A stretch of DNA of 23,152 nt, from positions 1 to 23,152 of the IMG/VR virus record IMGVR_UViG_3300038361_000102; one strand, given 5' to 3'. Each line of letters begins with the position of its first letter. Within the stretch, counting starts at the first letter, position 1. Positions 7,819 through 15,653 of this stretch are shown piece after piece. Position numbers and translations under genes: made by a program. Source of the DNA: a virus. Under the pieces are notes generated by a model. That model did no database searches, was not told where the DNA came from, and saw nothing but the letters and a program-made list of their open reading frames with translations.

Positions 7819-8379
7819 GTTCGTATTTTTATTAATATTTAATTTCGCAACCGCTTTTAAACTTGTTACGATTTCGGTAACAAATCCAAATTCTTTTGAT
7901 TTATTGGCATTAAAACGAGTTTCATCTTTCATAAAATCGCTTGCTTGCTCAATAGTTAATTCTGTATTGTCAGCATAGAAGTTGGCTAATTTGCTTTCAA
8001 CTGACTGCAATTGATCTGCAAATTTCTGAACGTCCTCAGCTTCGCCACCGGCAAAACCAAAAGGATTATGAATAACAATTTCAGAATTTTCAGTAATCAA
8101 TCGTTCTTCACCTGCCAAGGCGATAATTGTTGATATGGATGCACAAAGCCCCTCAATCTGTGTAATGATTTTTTTACCGGATGCTTTCAAAATATCATGT
8201 ATTCCGAAACCTTCATTAACATCACCACCAACAGAATTTATATGAACTCTGAATGTTTCCGCTTCCGGCTGAGCTGCAATTTGATTTTGAATATCTTTAA
8301 TATTAACACAACCAAATTCATTTGCATCTTTGCCTTGAAAAGCAATTATCTCACCATATATGTAAATATGTCCTTCCAT
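7321..8379 (-). CDS. Head maturation protease (ClpP-like) fused to a scaffold-like tail
   Basis: A 352-residue protein in two parts. Residues 1-175 are a ClpP/S14-type serine protease: an INSVGGDVNEG segment (48-57) forms the oxyanion region, Ser81 in GLCASIS is the likely nucleophile, His104 in IHNPFG the base, and Asp152 in KDETRF the probable third residue. Residues 188-352 are charged, with a Glu-rich coiled coil (about 290-330), as in capsid scaffolds that the protease later removes. It lies just before the capsid gene and two bases after the signal-peptide gene. An internal ATG (codon 188) probably also makes the scaffold alone. Confidence 0.8.
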   Translation of the reverse strand: MEGHIYIYGEIIAFQGKDANEFGCVNIKDIQNQIAAQPEAETFRVHINSVGGDVNEGFGIHDILKASGKKIITQIEGLCASISTIIALAGEERLITENSEIVIHNPFGFAGGEAEDVQKFADQLQSVESKLANFYADNTELTIEQASDFMKDETRFNANKSKEFGFVTEIVTSLKAVAKLNINKNTNMENKITEEQIDKKFDSFFDKVKALFIGSKIKNLMLKDANDQEIDFGDIETESEIAVGLKGVKIDGSPATGVITMPDGKEITFEAGEITEIKEPEGEGEGEDIEALKTENESLKSEIETLKSAQAKVETEFEAFKTEIKSSFKFDKDGNPDPERTVKNRHIYKTKK

Positions 8380-8381
8380 GC

Positions 8382-8801
8382 TTATTCAGTCCAGATTTTC
8401 CAAGTTCTATTGATCGTACTTGATTGAGCCGTTGCAGTTGCTACAGTTGCTAATTTCAAAAACGGGTAAAGATTACCGGTTTCGTCTAAAAATGTGTAAG
8501 CTGTATCTACTCCGGTTGTGGTTGTTATAGCTGAACCAATAGTAAACCAATTAACGTAATCGACTGAGCCATAAAGGGTTGTTGTCATTGATGGCGTGCC
8601 GGAAACTGAATCAACAGACAATTGAACTATATATCCAACCTGTTTTTCGACAGCTAAATATATGGTGCTGGATTCCGTATCAGAAGTTGTTAATGCCGCC
8701 GATTGAGAAAACCAGAAATCAGAACCGCTTTGAATTGTTTTTTGAGCATTTGCGAACGCAAACACCCCTAAAAGTGTTAGGATTAAAAATAATTTTTTCA
8801 T
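8382..8801 (-). CDS. Secreted or exported small beta protein in the head gene block
   Basis: A 139-residue protein with a clear signal peptide: MKK, a hydrophobic core (LFLILTLLGVFAFA) and a cleavage site ANA/Q near residue 19, the common Bacteroidota form. The mature part looks like a small all-beta domain (YGSVDYVNWFTIGSA... PFLKLATVATATAQSSTINRTW), similar in style to carbohydrate-binding or phage surface domains that begin with a (E/Y)GSxDxxxW strand. It sits between the tape-measure gene and the protease gene, with a promoter-like box just upstream. Export of a protein from a virion gene block is unusual; it might alter the host surface or exclude other phages. That role is speculation. 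Confidence 0.7.
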   Translation of the reverse strand: MKKLFLILTLLGVFAFANAQKTIQSGSDFWFSQSAALTTSDTESSTIYLAVEKQVGYIVQLSVDSVSGTPSMTTTLYGSVDYVNWFTIGSAITTTTGVDTAYTFLDETGNLYPFLKLATVATATAQSSTINRTWKIWTE

Positions 8802-8832
8802 TCTACTTAGTTTTAATTTAAATTTTAAAAAT

Positions 8833-8840
8833 CAAAATTA
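8833..8840 (-). promoter_or_regulatory. Possible -7 box for the signal-peptide/head genes
   Basis: On the minus strand the sequence TAATTTTG matches the Bacteroidota TAnnTTTG box, 31 bases before ATG 8801. I see no TTG at the expected upstream distance, so support is partial. If real it gives the head genes their own start after the interruption by the plus-strand gene. Confidence 0.3.
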
Positions 8841-8864
8841 AATACATTTATTTGTTTTTTAAAA

Positions 8865-8872
8865 TAGTTTTG
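8865..8872 (+). promoter_or_regulatory. Possible -7 box for the small plus-strand gene
   Basis: TAGTTTTG fits TAnnTTTG and lies 29 bases before ATG 8902. The nearest TTTG upstream (8851-8854) is only 10 bases away rather than about 20, so the match is partial. A short inverted repeat (GTCC-N6-GGAC, 8882-8895) lies between the box and the start. Confidence 0.3.
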
Positions 8873-8901
8873 TTTAATATTGTCCGCCAAAGGACTTTAT
8901 T

Positions 8902-9078
8902 ATGATTTATACACCAGAAGGCTATGGAAAAGTTTATTTTGGAAATAGACCAAAAACCGCTAAAACAGTAATTCGTAGAATAAAAGAAGGTATGATTAAC
9001 TCTAACCACACCTCTTATAAATTAGGGAGACACTATATTATTGAAGTCCCAACTCGTTTTATTTGTAAAGTGAAATAA
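8902..9078 (+). CDS. Small excisionase-like DNA-binding protein
   Basis: A 58-residue frame on the strand opposite to all neighbours, ending two bases before the tape-measure stop. It is basic. Residues 20-49 read AKTVIRRIKEGMINSNHTSYKLGRHYIIEV, which has the layout of the winged helix-turn-helix of excisionases and MerR-type proteins: a recognition helix (TVIRRIKEG), a short turn (the S-N-H wing start) and a wing strand ending LGRxYxIEV. Likely a DNA-binding regulator. Its own promoter-like box lies upstream. The match is read by eye; a moron gene carrying a regulator is the simplest explanation. It does not sit beside an integrase. Confidence 0.6.
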   Translation: MIYTPEGYGKVYFGNRPKTAKTVIRRIKEGMINSNHTSYKLGRHYIIEVPTRFICKVK

Positions 9079-9080
9079 AT

Positions 9081-11447
9081 TTAAACCTCACCACTAACAT
9101 CAATTTCGTTTTGCTCATTTTGTTTTGCTGTAACTTCATCTACTACCAAAACATTTCTTTGCGGAGCATTTTCTAAAGCAGCGGTCATTCCTTCTTCAAT
9201 TTGACCTGATCCGCCTTCAATTGCAGCACGTGGAACCAAACCCCCATCAGAAATGTTTGATGTAGAAACTGAAAACCCCCCGCCGCCGGAAGGAACAGAG
9301 CCACCATCACCATCGCCCGGTAAACCTGATTTGACTGCATATATTTTCTTTACGTTTGCAAAGCCAGCTGCCAAAGCTGCTACCGCCGCCGCCGCTCCCA
9401 AAGCCGGACCCACAATTGGGATGGATGATAAACTTGCAAATGCCCCCGTAGCCCCTTGAATTGCTGATATTGTCGCCGCTGCTGCTGCTGCCAGCTTGCC
9501 GGCTTTCGATTGTTTGCCAAATATATTTGCCAAGTTGTTTGCAAAATCACCGGTCAATTTAGCTTTTGTTTGAAAAGAAATAATATCTGCTTTCTGTTTT
9601 GCTAATCTATATTTTTCTTCAATCAATGAAGTATCAACACCGGTTTTTTTAGCATTCTCAATTTCAGTTTGATATTTTAAATCTAATTGCTCACGTTCCC
9701 ATTCTTGTTTTGTTATTGCATTTTCCTCAGCGATTATTCTTTCGTTTTCAAAATCAACTACTTGCCTATCAATCTCATTTTGTTTATCAATGTCCGCTTG
9801 CTCCTTTGCTTTCTGAATTGCTTCCTGATTTTTTTCATCAGCTTGCAAAATTGTTTCATCAATCAATTCCAAATAAGCATTTGAGTAATCTGTATCAAGT
9901 TGCAATTTTTGAAGTTCATATTCTTGTTTATCAATCAAGCCAGATTCATATTTCTGTTGATTGATTTCATGTTCTTTTGTAGCAATTATATTTAATCGAT
10001 TAGCTTCTTCTTCAATTAAATCTGCTGTCAATTCTTGGTCGCTTTCCAATTTAGATTCATTCTGCAATTCATATGCAGCCAACTCAATTTCTAAATTTTT
10101 AATTGTTGCTTCATTGCCGGCTTTTATATTTGATTCATTTTCTTTGGATAATTTATTTCTTAATCCGGACAATTGGGATGTTGTTTCTTTTGACTTTTTG
10201 AAATAAAATGTTTCAGCTTTTACCCCTTTTGCATATGCCTCCTCCAATTTTTTAATTCTTTCATCACCAAGAAAATTCCAAGCGGCTGCCAGTTCTTTAT
10301 TATTTTCTCTTGCTGCTGTTTGTTCGGCTTCGCCAAGAGCAATAAAGTTTTTCAATACATCCTTATCGATGTTAGCTTTTCGGGCGGCATCGCCAACTTC
10401 CAAATCAAATGCTTCCTCTGCAAACTTTACTTTTTGTTCAGCTAATTGTTTTTCCAGTTCGCCGGCTTCTTCCAAAGCTGCAATTCTTTCTTTGTTTGAT
10501 TTTGCTTGATTTTTTGAAAGTGTAATATTTTTTTCTATTTCCCTTCTTAATGTTGCTTGCTCGCTTATTGCCGCAATTTCTCTATCATTCAAAGCGTCTA
10601 AGGCATATACATAATCATAGGCTGCATTTTTAGCCTTTTCAAATTCATCCTTTATTCCAGAAACCGTTTCTTTAAATGCTTCGCCTGCCTTCCTAAACTC
10701 GCCAGAAAACAAATGTTTGAATGCTTTTATCAAGACCAAAGCCCGTCTTTTTAAAACGTCCATTCCTGCAGATAATTGAGCCATTCGAGCATCCATTTCA
10801 GTTGCTCCTTCATCAGTCGATCTAAATATTTGAACTAATTTCGTAAATATTAAAACAACGCCAGCAACAATTAATACAATAGGATTTGCCAATAATTTCA
10901 ACAATGACAAATCCATTTTGTTTATTCCCGGAATAACTTTTCCGATAACCCCCTGGAAACCTCCCATTCCTTTAGCTGCATCTTTTATGCCTCCAGAATA
11001 ATTTCCAACTTGCCGGGTATTGTCGCCGGTTGCAGATTCTAATTTTTTGAGCCTTTCCGTTAATTCCAGTTTTCGTTTTGCAAGCCGCTTTGAACTTTCG
11101 CTGTTTTCACCTTCCAATTTTGTTTGTCTTGCCCACAGTGTTCCCGTTGCTGTTAATGCCTTTCTTGCCTGCTCCACCGTTGTAATATTATTCAGCTGTG
11201 TATCATTCAACGACTGCAAAACTTTATTATTTTGGTTATATTGAGAAGTTACATTTTTCAATACAGCTTGATTTGATACAAAAGCCTGCCGTTCAGCATC
11301 GGTTGCGTTTTTAGTATCAGTAATTTTTTTATTCAGTTCCTTTTGTTCGTTTTTTAAAGCTGTCAGCTTTTCTAACAACTTAGCATTCTCTTTTAAAACA
11401 TCGTCATAATTGACATCTAATTCAAATAAATTTATCTTCTCTGCCAT
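9081..11447 (-). CDS. Tail tape measure protein
   Basis: A 788-residue protein, the largest of the late block. Residues 10-140 are coiled coil, 182-205 a strongly hydrophobic helix, about 260-640 a long Glu/Lys/Gln-rich helical region, and about 645-700 an Ala-rich hydrophobic stretch (GKLAAAAAATISAIQGATGA and GPALGAAAAVAALAAG), followed by a glycine-rich linker. The end (NVLVVDEVTAKQNEQNEIDV) resembles C-termini of Bacteroidota tape measures. Such proteins fill the tail tube and set its length; using the usual 0.15 nm per residue, the tail would be near 118 nm. The gene starts one base after the tail-tip gene ends and is followed by a gap with a plus-strand gene. Confidence 0.85.
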   Translation of the reverse strand: MAEKINLFELDVNYDDVLKENAKLLEKLTALKNEQKELNKKITDTKNATDAERQAFVSNQAVLKNVTSQYNQNNKVLQSLNDTQLNNITTVEQARKALTATGTLWARQTKLEGENSESSKRLAKRKLELTERLKKLESATGDNTRQVGNYSGGIKDAAKGMGGFQGVIGKVIPGINKMDLSLLKLLANPIVLIVAGVVLIFTKLVQIFRSTDEGATEMDARMAQLSAGMDVLKRRALVLIKAFKHLFSGEFRKAGEAFKETVSGIKDEFEKAKNAAYDYVYALDALNDREIAAISEQATLRREIEKNITLSKNQAKSNKERIAALEEAGELEKQLAEQKVKFAEEAFDLEVGDAARKANIDKDVLKNFIALGEAEQTAARENNKELAAAWNFLGDERIKKLEEAYAKGVKAETFYFKKSKETTSQLSGLRNKLSKENESNIKAGNEATIKNLEIELAAYELQNESKLESDQELTADLIEEEANRLNIIATKEHEINQQKYESGLIDKQEYELQKLQLDTDYSNAYLELIDETILQADEKNQEAIQKAKEQADIDKQNEIDRQVVDFENERIIAEENAITKQEWEREQLDLKYQTEIENAKKTGVDTSLIEEKYRLAKQKADIISFQTKAKLTGDFANNLANIFGKQSKAGKLAAAAAATISAIQGATGAFASLSSIPIVGPALGAAAAVAALAAGFANVKKIYAVKSGLPGDGDGGSVPSGGGGFSVSTSNISDGGLVPRAAIEGGSGQIEEGMTAALENAPQRNVLVVDEVTAKQNEQNEIDVSGEV

Positions 11448-11448
11448 A

Positions 11449-12972
11449 TTAGCTAATTTTAAAAAGTTCGACCTTTGTACCTTTGCGGCTTAATGAATTG
11501 TAACCGGTGATTTTATTTACATAGAAAGTTCCGCCAAGCTCATCAATCTTATAAAGTTCATAGGGTTTGAAATTGTGTATGTCCAGTAATGTTAAATCTA
11601 ATTCTGCATCGTAGCCGACTGGGTCTGTTAGCATAGTTTCTAAAGCGGAATATTCGCTTTCAAAGTCATATGGAAATACAGTGTTGTAATATCTCAATGA
11701 GGTTTCAAATGCTAATCCAAATGTAGCAGTTGTTTGTGTTTTAATTGCCATATTGTACGCTTGGATTGTGGCAGCATCTAACACGAAAAACAACATATTT
11801 TTCAATGGCTCAGGTTTCATGTACTCTGCATACCATGTAAACGGACCACCTGCCGATAATGAGCCTATCGAATACCAGGGGTTAGTATATGATACCCCTG
11901 AATTAGGAATCATTAAATCTATTTTATTTGTAGCGTTTTCTTTTAAATTTATATTATTGCTTGTAATTATGAACGTGCCTGCATCTTCACTAACCAGTGT
12001 ATCTTTTTTGTTCCATTCGATATAGTTGTTTTCTGCATATTTCCCTAATTCATATTTTTTTGTCGCTTTTATTACTTTCCCTGACCAATCGTTTACTACC
12101 CCAGCGGCGATGTCATTAAATTTGTAAAGACTTATTTCATCATTGATGTAGTCAAAATCCATAATACAATTAAACATCACACTAACCGCTTTTAGAAAAT
12201 CCATTACAGTTTTCCCGCCATAATAATCATAGTTAGAGTCTATCATAGCTGATTGGAAATATGTCGGAATTGTTCCGCTATTAAATAGAAATAAATTATA
12301 ATTAGCTCCATACGGTTTAAATGGGACAACATCATAAAGCGGCATCACCATTTTTTGGAAAACCGAATCGTCAGTAAGTGTTCCAGCATTAACCAAAGAA
12401 TAACCAGTCAATGTTTCAATCATTTCAAATACATTAGTAAGGAATATCCCAAACCCACCATCTAGTAATTTCATCCATGATACATTCTGAAAAACATTCC
12501 ACTCGAAAGCCCAATACGGGATGCAATAACCATTTACATTATTTACCTGTATATCTGTTAGCATAGCCCCCCAGCTTGCATATCCAGCCCCCAAGTCCTG
12601 AAAATTATCCCTTAGCAAATCCCTTAGCTTTGTTTCTTTTAAAAGGTCGATAATAGTCCCGTCCTTAATCACTTTCAGATAATATACACTATCTGATTTT
12701 TGGACATAACCCTTACCGTCAATTATCAAATGTATTCCGCCGTCCCACAAATTAACAGTTACCTCTTCATAGGGAATATCTGTCATTGCATTAGGGTTTT
12801 CCAGAAATTCAAATATTTGTTTGTTGTGTGCTGTTATCGGAATTTGAAATGTATTTGTAGTGTTGAATCTTTTCTTATCAATAGTTGAAATATCCGAACT
12901 TTGATAATTTATTCCAATTGCTGTTTTTTCAGACAATTCAACACGTGAACCATTTATTTTTAAAATTCTCAT
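11449..12972 (-). CDS. Large tail-tip / baseplate protein
   Basis: A 507-residue protein next to the tape measure. The N-terminal 100 residues (RILKINGSRVELSEKTAIGINYQSSDI..., then TFQIPITAHNKQIFEFLENP) match the pattern I recall for hub proteins at the tail tip of Bacteroidota siphoviruses and prophages. The rest is aromatic and beta-rich, with many Tyr, Phe and Trp, as in baseplate wall domains. It overlaps the upstream gene by ATGA. Likely role: part of the tail tip that contacts the tape measure and the fibre. Enzymatic motifs are not seen. Confidence 0.65.
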   Translation of the reverse strand: MRILKINGSRVELSEKTAIGINYQSSDISTIDKKRFNTTNTFQIPITAHNKQIFEFLENPNAMTDIPYEEVTVNLWDGGIHLIIDGKGYVQKSDSVYYLKVIKDGTIIDLLKETKLRDLLRDNFQDLGAGYASWGAMLTDIQVNNVNGYCIPYWAFEWNVFQNVSWMKLLDGGFGIFLTNVFEMIETLTGYSLVNAGTLTDDSVFQKMVMPLYDVVPFKPYGANYNLFLFNSGTIPTYFQSAMIDSNYDYYGGKTVMDFLKAVSVMFNCIMDFDYINDEISLYKFNDIAAGVVNDWSGKVIKATKKYELGKYAENNYIEWNKKDTLVSEDAGTFIITSNNINLKENATNKIDLMIPNSGVSYTNPWYSIGSLSAGGPFTWYAEYMKPEPLKNMLFFVLDAATIQAYNMAIKTQTTATFGLAFETSLRYYNTVFPYDFESEYSALETMLTDPVGYDAELDLTLLDIHNFKPYELYKIDELGGTFYVNKITGYNSLSRKGTKVELFKIS

Positions 12973-14081
12973 AGTTGCTGAATATAAGATTTTGGTTTAT
13001 ATACATCAATTACAATGTCATGAAAATTCTTTTTAACGAAATAATTTGGATTCCATTTCACATTGACCTGCAGCCAATCCGGCGAACGTAAATAAGTTTG
13101 TGTTCCGATATTCAGATATACTTTTGGCGAGCTTGCCAAATCCAAATAATATTCCAATTTTGTTGTTCCGGTTTGCAATTTTCGCAACCTCAAACCAATC
13201 TGCAATTCCTTTGTAATAATATTTTCATTTGCTTTCTGATCATACATCTCAGTAAAATATACAGGAACTTTCAATCCATCTTTGATTTTTCTATTGCTTT
13301 TCAGATATTGAGAAAAAACACCGTATTTATAAAATCCTTCTTTAGATAACCATTTTATCCGAATATCATCTTCACACATATCTTCAATTATGATGTAATG
13401 TGTTTGCTCAATTGCACCTGCATAGCTGCCTGTTCTAACTTCTACCTGTGCTGTTCCGGTTATTCCGAACGGGAATGTAGGAACTTTATAAAATCCCTTA
13501 CCGGTTGTTGAAACGGTTTTGTTTGCAGCACCATAAGCCGCTCCGTTCAATTCAAATGTTAAATATTTTGTGTCGGTATCATCAGCATAAAAATACCAAT
13601 TGCATTTATTTGCTAACTTTTGAGAATAAAAAGTTTTAGATTCAAAATCTTGCCAATCCTTCATAGTAGCTCCATACCCATTCTTTAAATCTCTTGCTGA
13701 ATGGACAAAATAATATCTACCGGATGCCGCCGCCGTGTCTCCACCGGAATAATAAGCATGAAAATTAATTGTCATTTCTTGAAACATTTCCGTAGCAACT
13801 TCCGCCGTTGCAACTCCGATTTCAATATCGGCTGCATCTGGCATTAATCCATTGATTATGCCGGTTGCATCCAAAAGAAAATTTCCATCAGCACCGTCAA
13901 AATCTTCATCAATTATCCGGAAATCGTAACTGTCAGAACCCACAACTACTGAGGCAACAATATATAATCCTGTTCCCACAAATGATGCAACATTCAATCG
14001 CCAAAATAAAGGATTATGAGCAGCGAATAATTCAGCACCGGAAACATTGTCGCCTTCCAAACTTAGTGTATATACTGCCAT
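12969..14081 (-). CDS. Tail-tip structural protein
   Basis: A 370-residue beta-rich protein. The C-terminal region contains a pattern known to me from Bacteroidota phage tail modules: an acidic Cys motif (EDMCEDDIRIKWLSKEGFYKYGVF, about 230-253) followed by about 100 residues with a final IVIDVYKPK. No signal peptide, membrane segment or catalytic motif is visible. It starts in a one-base overlap (TAATG) with the previous gene and ends in an ATGA overlap with the hub-like gene, so the two tip proteins are probably made in a fixed ratio. A distal-tail-type role is inferred from position. Confidence 0.55.
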   Translation of the reverse strand: MAVYTLSLEGDNVSGAELFAAHNPLFWRLNVASFVGTGLYIVASVVVGSDSYDFRIIDEDFDGADGNFLLDATGIINGLMPDAADIEIGVATAEVATEMFQEMTINFHAYYSGGDTAAASGRYYFVHSARDLKNGYGATMKDWQDFESKTFYSQKLANKCNWYFYADDTDTKYLTFELNGAAYGAANKTVSTTGKGFYKVPTFPFGITGTAQVEVRTGSYAGAIEQTHYIIIEDMCEDDIRIKWLSKEGFYKYGVFSQYLKSNRKIKDGLKVPVYFTEMYDQKANENIITKELQIGLRLRKLQTGTTKLEYYLDLASSPKVYLNIGTQTYLRSPDWLQVNVKWNPNYFVKKNFHDIVIDVYKPKSYIQQL

Positions 14082-14554
14082 TATTTAATAGTTTTAATTA
14101 CATCACTTTTTATCTGAATACTAAACACTTGACCCATATCATTAATTAATTCATTAACTCGCTTTTCATTTATCACATCCGAAATAACGCCGCCCGGATT
14201 ATTTGCATTTGGAACAGGGATTCCTTCTCTTGCAATTTTCCAAGCGGCCGCAAAAGGATTAATAGAAAGATTTTTTTGCTCTACCCAATCGGCTAAAAAA
14301 GTTGAACCAGCCCATCCAACAAATGCCCGCAAACTATCAACGTCCTGGTTTGTATTTGGCAACCTTCCATTTTCCATAAATTGAGAATGAAAAGCACCTT
14401 TGATGCCGCAATTGATATGACTATCTGAAAATGTACTAAATGGTTCTAATTCCTTTTCGTATTTGCCAGATGCCCGCAAACCCATTTTATTGTACTGAGC
14501 AACCAAAGCCGCAATAGTACTTATTAACCATCCATCAACTTTCTGTTTAACCAT
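14081..14554 (-). CDS. Small tail-completion candidate
   Basis: 157 residues when started at ATG 14554, which overlaps the previous gene's end by eight bases (ATGGTTAA). The frame extends upstream to 14620, but those codons just re-read the end of the previous gene, so I chose the internal ATG. The protein is mixed helical, with a conserved-looking FHSQFMENGRLPN segment and the C-terminal INDMGQVFSIQIKSDVIKTI. Length and position (after the terminator-like gene, before the tail-tip genes) suit a gp10-type completion or neck protein. Assignment is tentative. Confidence 0.5.
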   Translation of the reverse strand: MVKQKVDGWLISTIAALVAQYNKMGLRASGKYEKELEPFSTFSDSHINCGIKGAFHSQFMENGRLPNTNQDVDSLRAFVGWAGSTFLADWVEQKNLSINPFAAAWKIAREGIPVPNANNPGGVISDVINEKRVNELINDMGQVFSIQIKSDVIKTIK

Positions 14555-14984
14555 AATAAATAAATTGCAATTGTGCAACCAGCATATCTGTATTTTCATC
14601 AAGCTGATTAATGCTTTCAATTATTCTTACCGTTTGAATTTCAAAATTATCTAAACAAGCAATTGCATCAATAAATGTCTTGATAGCTGTTTTCATTGTA
14701 TCAAGCCGGCGATCAAATTTCTGCTCATTGGTTTCATCTAATGTTGATTCATAAGTCCCATCATTTTTCACACAATAAGAAAGTGTAGTATTCCCAACTT
14801 CATCACCTGCAACGCCGCCGGAATAGCTGGTTGCAAATGTTACCGGCTCTAATGCAATCATATCTTTATCCTGCAAATCCTTATCACCAGCTTCAGCATT
14901 GATGTATTCAGACAATCCATAAACAAACTCATGCCCAAATGTAACTGATTCAGCTAATGTTCTAATTTCCGATACTACACTCAT
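14547..14984 (-). CDS. Tail terminator-like small protein
   Basis: A 145-residue protein with an N-terminal helix (VSEIRTLAESV), a middle beta section (MIALEPVTF), and a long helix with a conserved-looking EQKFDRRLDTMKTAIKTFIDAIA, ending in strands QLQFIYYG. This overall plan, in which a protein of about 130-150 residues is a mixed alpha/beta fold with the helix before the last two strands, fits tail terminators that cap the tube. It is the first gene of the tail cluster. Recognition is by layout only. Confidence 0.45.
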   Translation of the reverse strand: MSVVSEIRTLAESVTFGHEFVYGLSEYINAEAGDKDLQDKDMIALEPVTFATSYSGGVAGDEVGNTTLSYCVKNDGTYESTLDETNEQKFDRRLDTMKTAIKTFIDAIACLDNFEIQTVRIIESINQLDENTDMLVAQLQFIYYG

Positions 14985-15030
14985 AACAATTTTTTTTTCA
15001 AAATTAACCCAACAATATTAGAAAAACAAA

Positions 15031-15552
15031 TTATTTTTTAATCTTGCTATATTCAGCCATATATTCAGCCGTTGTTTTTTCTAAATATAACTTTGTGAAT
15101 ACTAAATGATATGGCATTTTTTCAACTTCTTTATACTTTAATATATCGCCTCCAGCCAACTTATCAATAGTTGCAAAGCTTCCAAATTTATAAAGGTTTT
15201 CAACACCGGCGGCAATTTCTTTATTTGTAGGTTCATAGCCTAAAAATTCATCTTCTCTATTTTTAATCTTCTCGAGTTCTTGCAATATCCAATTCCATTG
15301 GTAGAAGTAATCAAAGAAATCTAAATTTTCAGGTTGTTCAATATTGCAAACCTTTGTAATGATTGAAGGATAATTTTCAAAATCTTCCTTTTGCAATATG
15401 TATTGAATCTCTTTGATTATTCCAAATGGCTGATCATTCAATTCCTTTGCATCAAATAGATTTTTGCCCTTCAGATATTTAGCCAGCAAAAAATAATCTT
15501 TGTTGTTCGCTGTTTGCAAAACTTCGGATAATGTTTTTTTGTCTAAATTCAT
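15031..15552 (-). CDS. Chaperone-like helical protein of the tail region
   Basis: 173 residues from ATG 15552, which overlaps the upstream micro-gene by ATGA; the frame also has an earlier ATG at 15588, but that part lies inside the micro-gene in another frame. The C-terminal part (KFGSFATIDKLAGGDILKYKEVEKMPYHLVFTKLYLEKTTAEY) fits a signature I know from Bacteroidota phage tail modules, where a helical protein precedes the tail genes. A tail assembly chaperone is plausible. I see no frameshift signal of the kind that makes the longer G-T form of classic chaperones. The product is entirely helical and acidic to neutral. Confidence 0.5.
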   Translation of the reverse strand: MNLDKKTLSEVLQTANNKDYFLLAKYLKGKNLFDAKELNDQPFGIIKEIQYILQKEDFENYPSIITKVCNIEQPENLDFFDYFYQWNWILQELEKIKNREDEFLGYEPTNKEIAAGVENLYKFGSFATIDKLAGGDILKYKEVEKMPYHLVFTKLYLEKTTAEYMAEYSKIKK

Positions 15553-15653
15553 AACATAGATTTTACAGCATAGCCAATAATTAAACACCCGCCGGCAAAT
15601 ATTAGCCCAAAGTCTAAAGCTAACAAAGTATCAATTTTATCTATTTTTCTCAT
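15549..15653 (-). CDS. 34-residue single-helix membrane peptide
   Basis: A very short frame that would be missed by size filters. The ATG (15653-15651) overlaps the terminase stop by ATGA, and its stop overlaps the next ATG in the same way. The peptide (basic start MRKIDK, then LALDFGLIFAGGCLIIGYA) is one membrane helix. Two ATGA junctions in a row argue it is translated. Function unknown; a small membrane protein acting in assembly or host modification is possible. Confidence 0.55.
   Translation of the reverse strand: MRKIDKIDTLLALDFGLIFAGGCLIIGYAVKSML

Noticed and set aside
9687-9964. Plus-strand frames opposite the tape measure
   Set aside because: Low-complexity antisense shadows of the helical Glu/Lys/Gln-rich region with no start context.
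14555-14620. Longer N-terminus for the tail-completion candidate
   Set aside because: It only re-reads the end of the preceding gene; the ATG at 14554 in the ATGGTTAA overlap is the better start.
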